Assembly (NCBI RefSeq): GCF_003086295.3
Contig: NC_092038.1
Location: forward strand, 101,959,837 to 102,023,836
DNA: 64,000 nt
Source: Arachis hypogaea
Taxonomy: Eukaryota > Streptophyta > Magnoliopsida > Fabales > Fabaceae
Direction: 5' to 3'
Shown: positions 12,656-25,512 of the stretch, in pieces
Layout: the number at the start of each line of letters is the position of its first letter
How positions within the stretch are numbered: the first letter of the stretch is position 1
Translations under genes and position numbers: made by a program
Notes under the pieces: generated by a model
The model's input: the letters and a program-made list of their open reading frames with translations, nothing else
What the model was told of the DNA's origin: nothing
The model's database searches: none

Positions 12656-13683
12656 TTCACTTTTCTTTTTACTGGTTGCAAAAGTGAATTTGTTTCTTAT
12701 ACTTAACTAAATTTATTTATATATATAAAAATAAATTTTATATTTTAATAAATTTAATGAATGAATCAAATATTATTAGTCTTTCTTTTTTTTCTAAAAA
12801 AATGTTCATGTGTTAAAAATATTCTAGTATTCACTAGTAATAACATATTCTTATTATCAATCATATCATTGACTACATATTTAAATTCTTCTGTGATTAA
12901 CACTTTAACTTGTTGAAAACACAGTAATTGCTTTTTTATTAAAATATCAAAATTGAATTGAACATGAAAGATTATAGTATTTGTTTTTGTTTGTAAAGAG
13001 TCTGTTTGAGGCACAGCTCATTATAAAAGGAGATATTGTCCTATCTTTTTTATCAGGTTGAAATATACGTTAGACTTCAAAAAACATTAAACAAGGTGAG
13101 TATTTACAAAAAAGTATTTTGATATTTAAGTCATTAATAATTTAAAAAAGAAAATAATAATAACTTAAGTGAGTATTAAACTTTCAGATGCATTTTACCT
13201 TTTATCTCATATAGACTTACTTTTGAAGATATGATTGTTTTTTAATATCTTCGATTGTTAAGATGTCATTAAACATGTATGTGAATCACATTGTAATTAT
13301 GTTTAGAGTTTCAACATCTGTTTCAACTTCTTCTCCAAATTATTAAGAGGTAATGTATGAGGAGGTTATTTTTCTATTTCACTTGAATGATTCTGTCTCT
13401 TTGTTTGAATGCTCTTTGAGTTATAGATAGAAGTTGCCAAGTTATAGGTATAGGTTGAATTATGCACAACAACATTATAACTCATGAAAGCCCTGACATT
13501 CTTTTGACCAAATCTCAAAATTATAAGTTACAACGTTGAGTTATAGTGATCAGATCAACGTTGATAAATTTAACTATAAAAAAAAACTAAAACTAACTTG
13601 TAATCATAAAAAGTGAATTTCGGTAGATAAAATTATTCGAACACTAAAAAATTATTCAAAATTCTAAAATTATCCCTATACCC

Positions 13684-14945
13684 TGATACGGAATTTTACC
13701 GCAAATTACCGGCAAGTGCACCGAGTCGTATCAAATAACAAGTTCATGGTGAGTGAGTATCGATCCTACAAGAATTAACGGAGTAAACAAGCAATGATTA
13801 ACTAATTATTCTAGTTAGACAAATGAAATTAAGAGTTTTGAATATCAAATAGTATAAAAGACAGTGAATTGAAGAATGCAAACAACAAACATGTGAGAAA
13901 ATAATATGAAAAGAGAGTTAACGCTTTGGAGATGATTAAATTTTCAAATTAACAATCATTGTCAACTACCTTGATCGTACAAAGATTTAGTTCATGACAA
14001 ACCTTAGGTGATTGAATTTCAATTCCTTGACAATTCAATCTCTTCTAACCCAATCAACCGTCAATTTCTTGATCAATCAATTGTGATAAAAGATTAAGTT
14101 CAAATTCTGATTTATAAGTCACACAATCCCTATGAACCCAAAAATAATCCAATTATATATCACGTATCACATTAATTCTTGATAATTGAAGAATTGTGAG
14201 AAAAGAGTTTCAAGCTTTAATTCCAGTGATTTAACTTTTCCAAGATTCAAAGGAATTCAATTTAGTTTAGGGTTATTTTCCAATATGCTCTAATCCATAT
14301 GATGAAGAATGAAACCAATTCTTAAACAGAAATCAATGCATTAATCAAGAGTAGAAAAATAAATAGTTATTAATCCATCAAAATAAATAGAGCTCCTAAC
14401 CTTAACGATGGAGATTTAGTGGCTTACGGTGCTGAGAAAATCCTCAAGTGTAAAAATGTAAATTGTAAAGTGCCGAAGTAGAGAAGAGAAAAGAGCCCGC
14501 ACGGCTTCTAATCTTCCCTATTTATAGTCCTAATCCTAATTGATACAAGACTTAAATTAAAACCTAATAGTATCTTTTTCTATTTTAAAACTTGATTTGA
14601 ATTCAATTGATTCCTCCGTGTTGATCTACGCACAGACGTGGGATCACTCCAAATCTTGCTATTGGCGCTAAATGCCGGTGACACCTATCCTACAAGGTTA
14701 TGTATGCTTTCCAAAGACACGGCGCTAAACGCCAGTGATGTGGCGTTTAGCGCCACCTATCCCAAGACGAATGGAGAGTTTGTGTGATCCGGCGCCAAAC
14801 GCTAGTGATGTGGTATTTAGTGCCACCTTACCAAAAAACGGATACTCCGACGATCTAGTTACTCAAACCTCTCTTTGATACGGTTGCACCACAAGCATAT
14901 AGCTGAAACTATAATCCCAAACATTGATGCCCAGAGCCTCTTTGG
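13684..14945 (-). mobile_element. Minus-strand LTR-like fragment hosting element 1 (left copy)
   Basis: Begins TGATACGGAATTTTACCG, which on the minus strand is an LTR 3' end of type CCGTATCA. A TATA box CTATAAATAG lies on the minus strand at 14527-14518. Five GGCG-type palindromes occur between 14663 and 14825. There is no primer-binding site at its end, so it is a solo LTR or remnant. Element 1 is inserted just beyond it. The opposite end is not defined. The right copy is 34990-36250. Confidence 0.55.
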
Positions 14946-14950
14946 ACTGC

Positions 14951-16506
14951 CGATGAGCGGATATTTTATACACTTTTTGGGGGTAATTTCATGTAGATTT
15001 TAGTATGTTTTAATTAGTTTTTAGTAGAATATTATTAGTTTTTAGGAAAAAATAATATTTCTGGACTTTACTATGAGTTTGTGTGTTTTTCTGTGATTTC
15101 AGGTATTTTCTGGCTGAAATTGAGGGAGCTGAGCAAAAATCTGATTTAGGCTAAAAAAGGACTGCTGATGCTGTTGGATTCTGACCTCCCTGCACTCGGA
15201 ATGGATTTTTTGGAGCTACAGGTTTCCAATTGGTGCGATCTCAATTGGGTTAGAAATTAGACATCCAGGGCTTTCCAGAAATATATAATAGTTCATACTT
15301 TGCGCGAAGATAGATGACGTAAACTGGCATTCAACGCCAGTTCCATGTTCCAGTCTGGCGTTCAGCGCCAGAAATAGGTTACAAGTTGGAGTTCAACGCC
15401 CAAAACACGTTACAACCTAGCGTTCAACTCCAGAAACAGCCCAAGCACGTGAGAGGCTTAAGTCTCAGCCCCAGCACACACCAAGTGGGCCCCAGAAGTA
15501 GATTTCTACACCAATTATCTTAGTCTACTCATTCTCTGTAAATCTAGGTTACTAGTTTAGTATTTAAACAACTTTTAGAGATTTATTTTGTATCTCATGA
15601 CATTTTTAGATCTGAATTATATACTCTTTGACGGCATGAGTCTCTAAACTCCATTGTTGGGGGTGAGGAGCTCTACAGCGTCTTGATGAATTAATGCAAT
15701 TGTTTATGTTTTTCCATTCAAACATGCGTGTTCTTATCTAAGATGTTCATTCGCGCTTAATTATGGAGAAGGTGGTGATCCATGACACTCATCACCTTCC
15801 TCAATCCATGAACGTGTGCCTGACAACCACCTCCATTCTACATCAGATTGAATGAGTATCTCTTAGATTCCTTAACCAGAATCTTCGTGGTATAAGCCAG
15901 ATTGATGGCGGTATTCATGAGAATCCAGAAAGTCTAAACCTTGTCTGTGGTATTCCGATAGGATTCTGGGATTGGATGACTGTGACGAGCTTCAAACTCG
16001 CGAGTGTTGGGCGTGATGACAAACGCAAAAGAATCAATGGATTCTATTCCGACATGATCGAGAACCAACAGCTGATTAGCCGTGCTGTGACAGAGTATTT
16101 GGACCATTTTCACTGAGAGGATGGGAAGTAGCCATTGACAACGGCGACACCCTACATAGAGCTTGCCATGGAAGGAACTTTGCATTTTGCTATTGAGTTG
16201 AATATTACATTACAGGAATTCAGAAGACAACACCTCTCCAAAACTCCAACATATTCTCCATCACTGCACAACAAGTAATCATTTCGCACTCTTTTATTTT
16301 TCTAATAAGTCAAACTGATAATTATAATTGATATCCTAACTAAGAATAATAAAATAAACATAGCTTGCTTCAAATTAATAATCTCCGTGGGATCGACCCT
16401 TACTCACGTAAGGTATTACTTGGACGACCCAGTGCACTTGTTGGTTAGTGGTACGAAATCATAAGAAATCTTGATTTTGATATTAGGATTAAAATTTCGT
16501 GCATCA
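14951..16506 (+). mobile_element. 5' LTR of element 1 (left copy)
   Basis: 1556 bp, preceded by the target duplication ACTGC (14946-14950). It starts CGATGAGCGG, where related LTRs start TGATGAGCGG, so the terminal T is mutated, and it ends GTGCATCA. It carries GGCG palindromes at 31-nt spacing and the U5 hairpin. It is the same locus as 36256-37811. Confidence 0.85.
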
Positions 16507-17462
16507 AGTTTTTGGCGCCGTTGCCGGGGATTATTCGAGTTTGAACAACTAAAGATTTATTTTGTTGCTTAGATTAGGAATATAGTATTGATGCTATAGA
16601 GTCATTAAATTTGAGTCCTTTAATTTCTCTTCAAATTTTTTCAAAAATATTACTTTTCCTTATTAATTTTTAATTTTTCGTGAGTTAGTGTCTTTTTCTA
16701 AGTTTGGTGTCAATTGCATATTTTATATTTTCCTTTTAAATTTTTGAATTTGTGTTCTTTTATCTTCAAGTTGTTCTTGTTTATTTTTCTTGTTTGATTT
16801 TTAGTTTTTCTTGTTCTGTGTCTTTTCTTGTTTTTCTTGTTCTTTTCCAAAAGCATTAGTCTTCCAAAAGGAATAATATAAATATACCTCTTCAAAACAA
16901 GTGTTACATTTATAGCTCAGTTGGCTAGAGCGTTGGCTTATGTTCTTGGCAATTGGGTATCTTCCTTTTAAAACCTTTTTTCAAAAATAATTTTTCTCTG
17001 ATTAAATCTTGTGCCAAACTTTAAGTTTGGTGTTTTCTTGTTAATCTTTCTTTAATTTTCTAAAAATTTTAAGTTTGGTGTTCTTTCTATTGTTCTTGGC
17101 GTTCTTGTGAATCTTCAAGGTGTTCTTGAGTCTTTCTTTGTGTTTTGATCTTAAAATTTTTAAGTTTGGCGTTCCTTGGTGTTTTCCCTCCAAAATTTTT
17201 GAAACAAGGAGCATTAGATCTAAAAATTTTAAATCTTGTGTCTTTTGTGTGTTTTTCTCTTTCATCATAAAATTCAAAATTCAAAAAATATCTTTTCTAA
17301 CTATTTTTAAGCCATATTTTCGAATTTTTTTTATAAAAATTCAGATTTCAATTTCAAATTTTTCAAATCTTATCCTTTTAAGATTTTTAAAAAATATTTA
17401 TTATATCTTTTTCAAACAAATCTATATCTTTTCCTTCTTAAAATCTTTTCACTCATAAATAT
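16507..17462 (+). mobile_element. PBS and leader of element 1 (left copy)
   Basis: The primer-binding site complementary to plant tRNA-Asp is at 16513-16530. The T-rich leader follows, with repeated AAGTTTGGTGTT motifs and a tRNA-like D-arm/A-box (16913-16924). No gag follows: at about 17463 the sequence joins an antisense gag fragment of another element. Same locus as 37812-38786, with more base losses here. Confidence 0.75.
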
Positions 17463-17550
17463 CTTTTTTCAAATCTTTGTGAGTCCAACCATATCCTAGC
17501 TCTGTCTCTTACAGCAAAGGAATAGCATAAGTCTGTAGACCTCAGGGTCA
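17463..17550 (-). pseudogene. Antisense gag remnant of the minus-strand element (left copy)
   Basis: Minus-strand translation gives a gag-type core stretch with an RARIWLDSQ pattern. It is the same fragment as 38787-38865, with consensus errors here; one A is missing from the target duplication before the element-2 LTR. Confidence 0.6.
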
Positions 17551-19772
17551 TGATGAGCGGATATTTTATACGCTTTTTGGGGTAATTTCATGTAGATTTT
17601 AGTATGTTTTAACTAGTTTTTAGTAGAATATTATTAGTTTTGAGGCAAAAATCATATTTCTGGACTTTACTATGAGTTTGTGTGTTTTTCTGTGATTTCA
17701 GGTAATTTCTGGCTGAAATTGAGGGAGCTGAGCAAAAATCTGAGTTAGGCTGAAAAAGGACTGCTGATGCTGTTGGATCCTGACCTCCTGCACTCGGAAT
17801 GGATTTTTTGGAGCTATAGGAGTCTAATTGGTGTGCTCTCAACGGCGTTGAAACTAGATATCCAGGGCTTTCCAGCAATATATAATAGTCTATACTTTGC
17901 GTGAAGATAGACGACGTAAACTGGCGTTTAACGCTAGTATCATGCTGCTGTCTGGCGTCCAGCGCCAGAAACAGGTTATAAGTTGGAGTTCAACGCCAGA
18001 AACAGGTTACAACCTGGCGTTGAACGCCCAAAACAGCCCCAAGCACGTGAAAGCTTAAGTCTCAGCCCCAGCACACACCAAGTGGGCCCCAGAAGTGGAT
18101 TTCTGCACTATCTATCATGGTTTGCTCATTTTCTGTAAACCTAGGTTATTAGTTTACTATTTAAACAACTTTTAGAGATTTACTTTGGACCTGATGACAT
18201 TTTCAGATCTGAATTTTATACACTTTGACGGCATGAGTCTCTAAACTCCATTGTTGGGGGTGAGGAGCTCTGCAGCGTCTCAATGAATTAATGCAATTGT
18301 TTCTATTTCATTCAAACGTGTGTGTGTTCCTATCTAAGATGTTCATTCGCGCTTAATTGTGAAGGAGGTGATGATCCGTGACACTCATCACCTTCCTCAA
18401 TCTATGAACATGTGCCTGACAAACACCTCCGTTCTACATCAGATTGAATGAGCATCTCTTAGCTTCCTTAATCAGAATCTTCGTGGTATAAGTTAGAACT
18501 GATGGCGGCCATTCTTGAGGATCCGGAAAGTCTAAACCTTGTCTGTGGTATTCCGAGTAGGATTCAAGGATTGAATGGCTGTGACGAGCTTCAAACTCGC
18601 GATTGCTGGGCGTGATGACAAACGCAAAAGGATCAATGGATCCTATTCCAACATGATCGAGAACCAACAGCTGATTAGCGTGCTATGACAGAGCATCTGG
18701 ACCGTTTTCACTGAGAGGATGGGAAGTAGCCACTGACAATGGTGACACCCTAGATACAGCTTGCCATGGATGGAACTTTACAAATAATTGAGTTGAATAT
18801 TACATTGCAGAAATTCAAAGGACAAAGCATCTCCAAAGCTCCAACATATTCTTCATTAATAAAGTAACAATTCCTTATTCCAAACATTTTACTTCTTACA
18901 ATTAAATCCAAATAATCTTATTGGCATCCTGACTAAGATTAATAAATAAACATAGTTGCTTCAAACCAATAATCTCCGTGGGATCGACCCTTACTCACGT
19001 AAGGTATTACTTGGACGACCCAATGCACTTGCTGGTTAGTTGTACGGATTACAAATTGGTGCACCAAGTTTTTGGCGCCGTTGCCGGGGATTATTTGAGT
19101 TTGAACAACTAAAGGTTTATTTTGTTGCTTAGATTAGGAATAATTTATTTTTGTTGTTATAGAGTCATTAAATTCTGAGTCTTTATTCCTTTTCAAAAAA
19201 TTTTTCAAAAATATTATTTTTCTTTATCAATTTCTAATTTTCGTGAGTTTAGTGTCTTGTTCTAAGTTTGGTGTCAATTGCATGTTTTTCCTTATCATTT
19301 AATTTTCGAATTGCATGTTCTTGTTCTTCCTTGATCTTCAATTGTTCTTGTCATTTTTCTTGTTTGATCTTGGTTTGTCTTGTTCTGTGTCTTTTCTTGT
19401 TTTTCTTGTGCTTTTTCAAAATAGTATTTTCAAAAAATTTTTTTTATCTATAAAAATAATAATCTTTAAAATACGTTACATTTTAACTCAGTTGGCTAGA
19501 GCGTTGGCTTATGTTCTTGGCAATGGGTATCTTCTTTTTAAATTTTTCTTCAAAAATAATTTTCTTGATTTAATCTTGTGCCAAACTTAAGTTTGGTGTT
19601 TTCTTGTTGATCTTTCTTTAATTTTCGAAAATTTATCTTGGTTTTCTAAAAATTTTAAGTTTGGTGTTCTTTCTTTTGTTCTTGAGTCTTTCTTGTGTTT
19701 TGATCTTAAAATTTGTAAGTTTGGTGTTCTTGGTGTTTTCCCTCCAAAATTTTGAAAATAAGGAGCATTGAT
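17551..19772 (+). mobile_element. 5' LTR, PBS and leader of element 2 (left copy, cut by gap)
   Basis: The LTR is 17551-19066 (1516 bp, 8 shorter than its twin at 38866-40389). The tRNA-Asp PBS is 19073-19090, the tRNA-like A-box is 19484-19495, and the leader is truncated by the N run at 19772. It is the same locus as element 2 in the right contig. Single-base losses are frequent here. Confidence 0.85.
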
Positions 19773-20772
19773 NNNNNNNNNNNNNNNNNNNNNNNNNNNN
19801 NNNNNNNNNNNNNNNNNNNNNNNNNNNNNNNNNNNNNNNNNNNNNNNNNNNNNNNNNNNNNNNNNNNNNNNNNNNNNNNNNNNNNNNNNNNNNNNNNNNN
19901 NNNNNNNNNNNNNNNNNNNNNNNNNNNNNNNNNNNNNNNNNNNNNNNNNNNNNNNNNNNNNNNNNNNNNNNNNNNNNNNNNNNNNNNNNNNNNNNNNNNN
20001 NNNNNNNNNNNNNNNNNNNNNNNNNNNNNNNNNNNNNNNNNNNNNNNNNNNNNNNNNNNNNNNNNNNNNNNNNNNNNNNNNNNNNNNNNNNNNNNNNNNN
20101 NNNNNNNNNNNNNNNNNNNNNNNNNNNNNNNNNNNNNNNNNNNNNNNNNNNNNNNNNNNNNNNNNNNNNNNNNNNNNNNNNNNNNNNNNNNNNNNNNNNN
20201 NNNNNNNNNNNNNNNNNNNNNNNNNNNNNNNNNNNNNNNNNNNNNNNNNNNNNNNNNNNNNNNNNNNNNNNNNNNNNNNNNNNNNNNNNNNNNNNNNNNN
20301 NNNNNNNNNNNNNNNNNNNNNNNNNNNNNNNNNNNNNNNNNNNNNNNNNNNNNNNNNNNNNNNNNNNNNNNNNNNNNNNNNNNNNNNNNNNNNNNNNNNN
20401 NNNNNNNNNNNNNNNNNNNNNNNNNNNNNNNNNNNNNNNNNNNNNNNNNNNNNNNNNNNNNNNNNNNNNNNNNNNNNNNNNNNNNNNNNNNNNNNNNNNN
20501 NNNNNNNNNNNNNNNNNNNNNNNNNNNNNNNNNNNNNNNNNNNNNNNNNNNNNNNNNNNNNNNNNNNNNNNNNNNNNNNNNNNNNNNNNNNNNNNNNNNN
20601 NNNNNNNNNNNNNNNNNNNNNNNNNNNNNNNNNNNNNNNNNNNNNNNNNNNNNNNNNNNNNNNNNNNNNNNNNNNNNNNNNNNNNNNNNNNNNNNNNNNN
20701 NNNNNNNNNNNNNNNNNNNNNNNNNNNNNNNNNNNNNNNNNNNNNNNNNNNNNNNNNNNNNNNNNNNNNNNN
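19773..20772. other. Assembly gap of exactly 1000 Ns
   Basis: An uninterrupted run of N. The round length marks a scaffolding placeholder, not a measured gap. Any reading frame drawn through it is meaningless. Confidence 0.99.
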
Positions 20773-21669
20773 AGGGACTTCCTTCCTTCTGAGGAGGATG
20801 CCTCCAGGAGGGGAGAAGCACATACATTACTTCTATTTTCTTTGTACATTATGAGCGGCTAACCCTCCTAGGTTAAGGATAGGAGCTCTGCTCAATCGTA
20901 TGGATTAATATCATTACTTTTCTACTTTAACATATGTTTGATTTCATTCTATGATGCATTTTTATTCTTCATCCTTATGAATCTGGGGTGGAACTGGCGT
21001 ATGACCCCTTATTCTACATGAGTTCTTACGAGTCCTTGGCAGGATAGTATTGAGCTGCAGCTTGAGAATCCATCACATATTCCAATAGAGTATCTAGGCT
21101 AATTAGGATATGTGACATAAAATTCTGTTAGTCATGGGTAATTGAGGTTTCTGTGGCGCTAAGGCTAGAATCATAGAGCTTTGTTCTCCAATCCGGAAGA
21201 TACGACCTTGTCTGTGGTGTTTGAGTAGGATCATTAAAAATTGAATTGTGTGAGCTTCACCCTTGTTCAAACCAATTGACCATTGGTGTGGCATTTGATG
21301 TGGATCAGCAGAGATTAATGACCACTGGCCCTGACTTTAATCACGTACAGCCTTGCCATTGAATGGATTACTCATTGTTAAAGTAGTTAGTAAAGAGCAT
21401 TAATCCAGAAGAACAAGCATCTCCGAGGCCTTAACTGCGTTCTTATCATTGTTTCTACATCAAGTTGGTATTACCTTCGTTCTTATTTTGTTTGATGAGT
21501 TTCTACAACAACCACTCTTTTCTATTCGCCTGACTAAGATCTGCAAGAGAACCATTGCTTGCTCAATCCGACAATCCTCATGGGATCGACCCTCACTCAC
21601 CTGAGGCATTACTTGGACGATCTGATTCACTTGCCAGTTCAGCTATGCGAGTTCTAATTTCACGCACCA
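20773..21669 (+). mobile_element. LTR fragment beginning at the gap (right copy)
   Basis: The first 619 bases after the gap are unique in the window and the rest equals 1-278. It includes a diverged form of the block with the ACCTTGTCTGTGGT motif seen in the LTRs of elements 1 and 2, the U5 hairpin at 21591-21606 and the terminus CGCACCA at 21669. The 5' end is lost in the gap. The next base starts the pseudogene flank, not a primer-binding site, so this is a solo LTR or a 3' LTR. Confidence 0.75.
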
Positions 21670-24600
21670 GTAGGTTTGGCTTTATCGACGTGAGTTGTTG
21701 TTTCACTAGCTTGTAGATTAGCTTGAGAGATGAGTTCAATGTTTTTCTTTGGTTTTTTCAATGGAATCTTCTCAATAGAAGGGGAGGAAAGGGTGGTGAG
21801 ATCAACATTGATCCTTTCAGGGGAAGCTTCATTTTTGATGGATTGAGTTTTTGAAGGTTGTTCTTTTTCTTTATTGAGCTCCGGCATCTTCTTCTTTGTT
21901 AGATTGATCGACCTCCTTTTCATTTTGTAGATAGTGTGACAAACATGCCCAATTGATGATGAGGAAGGTGATTTTTCTTTATTTTCTATGACTGAAGATT
22001 TACTCTTGGTTGTTGTTGCATTCAGATTTGAAGCTGGTTCTTTGATGAATTTTTCAACTTAAAGTGGTTAGCGATAAGTGTCGAAAACAAGTATTTGATG
22101 CTATGATTTTGTTGAAATAAAAATAGAGTTATCGATATACCTCAGCTTCTCGAGCAAGTGAGCTTGAAGAGTGCATCGAGTCTGTGGAAATGTTACTTGA
22201 GTTCGAAGTATTTGAGGACGCAATTGATGTGTTTGAATTGTTTGGAGTGTTTGCTGTCGACATGTCAGTGGGTTTTCGATGTTTTTGAAGTGAATTCTTC
22301 CCTGTACAGTGATATGATTAAAAGAAATATGCGAAAACTTAATGAAACGAAGATAAAAAAAACTTTAAAAGTTACCTTATCAGTTGTTTGATTCATGGTG
22401 AATTTTTCATTTCTTTTTCTTTCCTGGTGTTGAGTGCTTCGGCTTCCTTTTCAAGCTTGGAAGTTGAGATCGAGGAAATCTTAGAATTTATAAGTCTTTG
22501 AAAATTTTCATGTTCGATCGTAGCGGAATAGTAGTTCCCCCACAATCAACAAATGACTTGTAATGTTTATGTGATTATTGAATTTTTGGTTGTAAGAATC
22601 CAAATGAAATCTCGTGCAAGTATAGTTTCTAAGCCACATAATCCTTCATTAAAAATTTGTTTGTCACAAGTAACAAACCCCTAATTAATCCTAATAATGA
22701 AGTATTCAAACCTTTGTCATCTCTCAAAGGAATTGCAGGGTAGTATTTCGTTATTGGTTATGAGTTGTATATTTTGGAGTTTGGATAAGGAACAAGAAAG
22801 TAAATTACAATGGAAAACAAATGAAAAGCGGTTTGGCAAGGTTTGATGGTCAAGGATCTCTATCTTTATCACTAATCACAACATGATAATTGCAATGATC
22901 AATCCCATTGATCATCCTCTAACAAGTAAAGAAGGTAAATAGCTATATCAATCCAGTCCACAGGTCCAACAATTCACTAATTGAATTAATGAGAGCTAGA
23001 ATCAACGGCTATCAATCATCAATCACTCGAATATTAGTAATCAAGATTCCTAAGTTACCTTTTCAAGCCAAGAACATAAAGTTCTACTCTAACATCCTTC
23101 TAAACATTTTATCAAACACTTGGAAGGCATAAAGGGAAAGCATAGTAAATTGACAACAAGAATGAAATCTAACAACAATTAATTGCAAAGAATTAACAAC
23201 AACAATTAATAAAAAACACAATTAAAACAAATTACCTCAAATTGCATTAAAAGAAAATAAGAAGAACAAGAGTAATCAACTTACAAAGTATGGGAAACAA
23301 AATAGAGGAAATTACAAACAAGAGAAATAGAAGAAAAGATGTAGGAATGTAGAATTGAAAAAGTAGAAGTAGATGAAAGCAAAGATTAAAGCCTAGATCT
23401 AAGAAATTCTAACCTAAACCTAATCCTAATCTAGAGAGAAGAGAGAGCTTCTCTCTTTATAAAACTAACTCTAAAACTAGATCTAAAGTCCCTAATGTCT
23501 AAAATGATGGGATCCCCCCTTTTCCTTCATCCTAGGTCCTTTTAAGCATTTTGGCGCCAAAGTTGGTTCCAAACTGGGTCCCACAGCCTCTGTGAATTCG
23601 CTGGGCATGATTTCACTCAAAAATCACGTGCCCAGCATCGACGCGTACGCGTACAGCACGCCTGCGCGTCCATGGATTTTTGCGCGGTCCGCGCGTATAC
23701 GTCTAGTGCGCGTGTGCGTCCATGGACGTATCCAAATCTTTGGCTTTTCATGACTTTTTCACCTTGTATACTTTCTCTTCACTCCTTTCATCCATTTTTA
23801 GCCCTTTCAATCTGAAATCACTAGCAAACACATCAAGGCATCTAGTGGAATCAAAGAAAGATAAAATTATCAAATCAAGGGTCTAAAAGTATGTTTCATA
23901 TTTGAGCACAAATTAGGAGACAATTATTAACTATGCTATTTATTGAATAAATGTGAGAAAAGGTTAGCAAAAATGCTCTAGAACAACACAAGATAAACCC
24001 TCAAAAAGGGGTTTATCACTATGCAAAAAAGAAAGTGGGAAGTAATTTTTTTATGTTCTCATTATGCTCAGGAATTTGTCGATTTTTTCCTACTCTTGAA
24101 GTTAATTTTACAAAGAGGAGGAGTTTGCTTGGAAATGGTGCAGAAATGGCTTAAGAGAAACCTATTTGTCTTGCCACATAATTGGGGGGGGGGAGGGCAC
24201 GGAGTGTGACTCAAAATTGGTATTTTTTTATATTGAGTATACCTGTCGATACCACTTGAATTATAGGAAGTTCGACCACATTTCGTCATTCAAGTGCTGA
24301 CCATTATCATCGTTGTTCTTTCAAACCATTGGGCGTCGAAACCAAGTTGGTCCACATTTACGGTCGACAAATGGAGTAAAATTTAAATCTTCACTTTGGA
24401 AATGTTTGCTTGAATAAAGCTTGGCAAAAACTTCCCAAAAATATTTAGTGGTCGAGTGTGAATGGATGAAATTTGGTTGTAAGGTAACCAATCGGAGGCC
24501 CTTCGGTGCTTGGTTTCTCGGGAAGAAGTGTCCCTCCTTTGTGTTTCATATGTTTTTCAAAAACTGCATTAGCTAAGTTGTAGCAACCAAAGTGGCCCTC

Positions 24601-25512
24601 CAGCACTGATTGAGGATCTGGTATGGAGACTATCGACTATTTGACCCAATTCATCATACAAATTTCCTAGAAGAAGCAAAGGTAGGTTAAACTTCTGTTT
24701 TTCATGAATGAGGACAGCAAAAGGGATATAATTTTCGCATTGAGACGTTTCTTGAATAAAAAACTATGACATTAAGCCAATAGTAAAGGAAGGCCACATG
24801 TTCATCATTTGTAACTGGTGTACGTTGTTCTCCTATGACATTAAGCCATAAGAACTTTTTTTCGATGATGTTGTATATGTGTTCAGGCTTCATGTCAAAA
24901 GTAATTGTAAGGCCATTTGATGGAGTCTTATGATAGTTGCTATATCAAAGAGAGTGGGACCCACCATACTACATGGTAAATAAAAATTGTTAGTTGTTTT
25001 GCTCCAAAAATATAAGTAGCTCCGATTATCCAATGATGAGTTGATTGTTGGTATTGTAAAAGTTTGAGAAGGTCATAGATTCCTCAAAATTTTCTTGCAC
25101 CGGTTTTAAAAGGTTCTAATATTTGAAACCAGGCAAAAAAATTTGCACCTTTGAAAGAAGTCTTGGAATTGTTACGAAATGGATGAGAATTATCAAAAAA
25201 AGGGGCAACAAAAAAGTTCTGTTTGATTAGCGAATCCTGATTTTCACTACTCAAAAAATAGTGAAAAATCTTTTTTGCTTGTTCAAAAGGCTAAGGAAAC
25301 AATGAAGTTCATTATCAACAGAAAGGAAAATAAAATTTTCTTGCCATTAGTGGTATCTTCTGGGTCTTCAATGACAATATCTGCATCAGTAGAAAAGATT
25401 TTTAAATTTGAATATTTAAAGAGTTTTGTAGTTTCTTTCTTTCTTTGTGTTTCTCAATTTGTTTTCCTTTATTTTTTGATGGGGATGATACTATAGAAGG
25501 AGAGGCATCCAT
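21670..25512 (-). pseudogene. Decayed plant-mobile-domain gene (right copy)
   Basis: Counterpart of 279-4195 with the start ATG at 25512. The C-terminal Lys-rich tail (21660-21923) is one continuous frame here, while the left copy has lost a T in it, so errors occur in both copies. Split by the solo LTR 22572-24018. Same decayed fragments and same limits on the family call. Confidence 0.5.
22572..24018 (-). mobile_element. Solo LTR (right copy, error-rich)
   Basis: Counterpart of 1211-2691, 1447 bp against 1481 bp. The right target duplication CTATG is intact (24019-24023); the left one reads TTATG. The scattered missing bases look like poor consensus rather than age. Confidence 0.8.

Larger units (their letters stand above)
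10331..13683. other. AT-rich intergenic region with MITEs (left copy)
   Basis: Apart from the MITEs listed separately I find no gene. Short frames around 10331, 10558 and 12292 are AT-rich chance openings without domain-like content. The right copy spans about 31639-34989. Confidence 0.6.
1..19772. repeat. Left copy of a ~19.8-kb duplicated segment (contig end)
   Basis: The whole stretch up to the first N recurs at 21392-41121. Internal landmarks keep identical lengths in both copies in the middle (LTR of element 1, 1556 bp in both; foldback MITE, 217 bp in both; Tourist-like MITE, 393 bp in both). The part nearest the gap has lost bases: the element-2 LTR is 1516 bp here and 1524 bp in the right copy. 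The match stops exactly at the gap, which fits an unmerged contig overlap rather than a biological duplication. All features here are therefore probably the same loci as their right-hand counterparts. Confidence 0.93.

Noticed and set aside
19587..20862. Long open frames of 346-420 codons
   Set aside because: They run through the N block; there is no sequence behind them.
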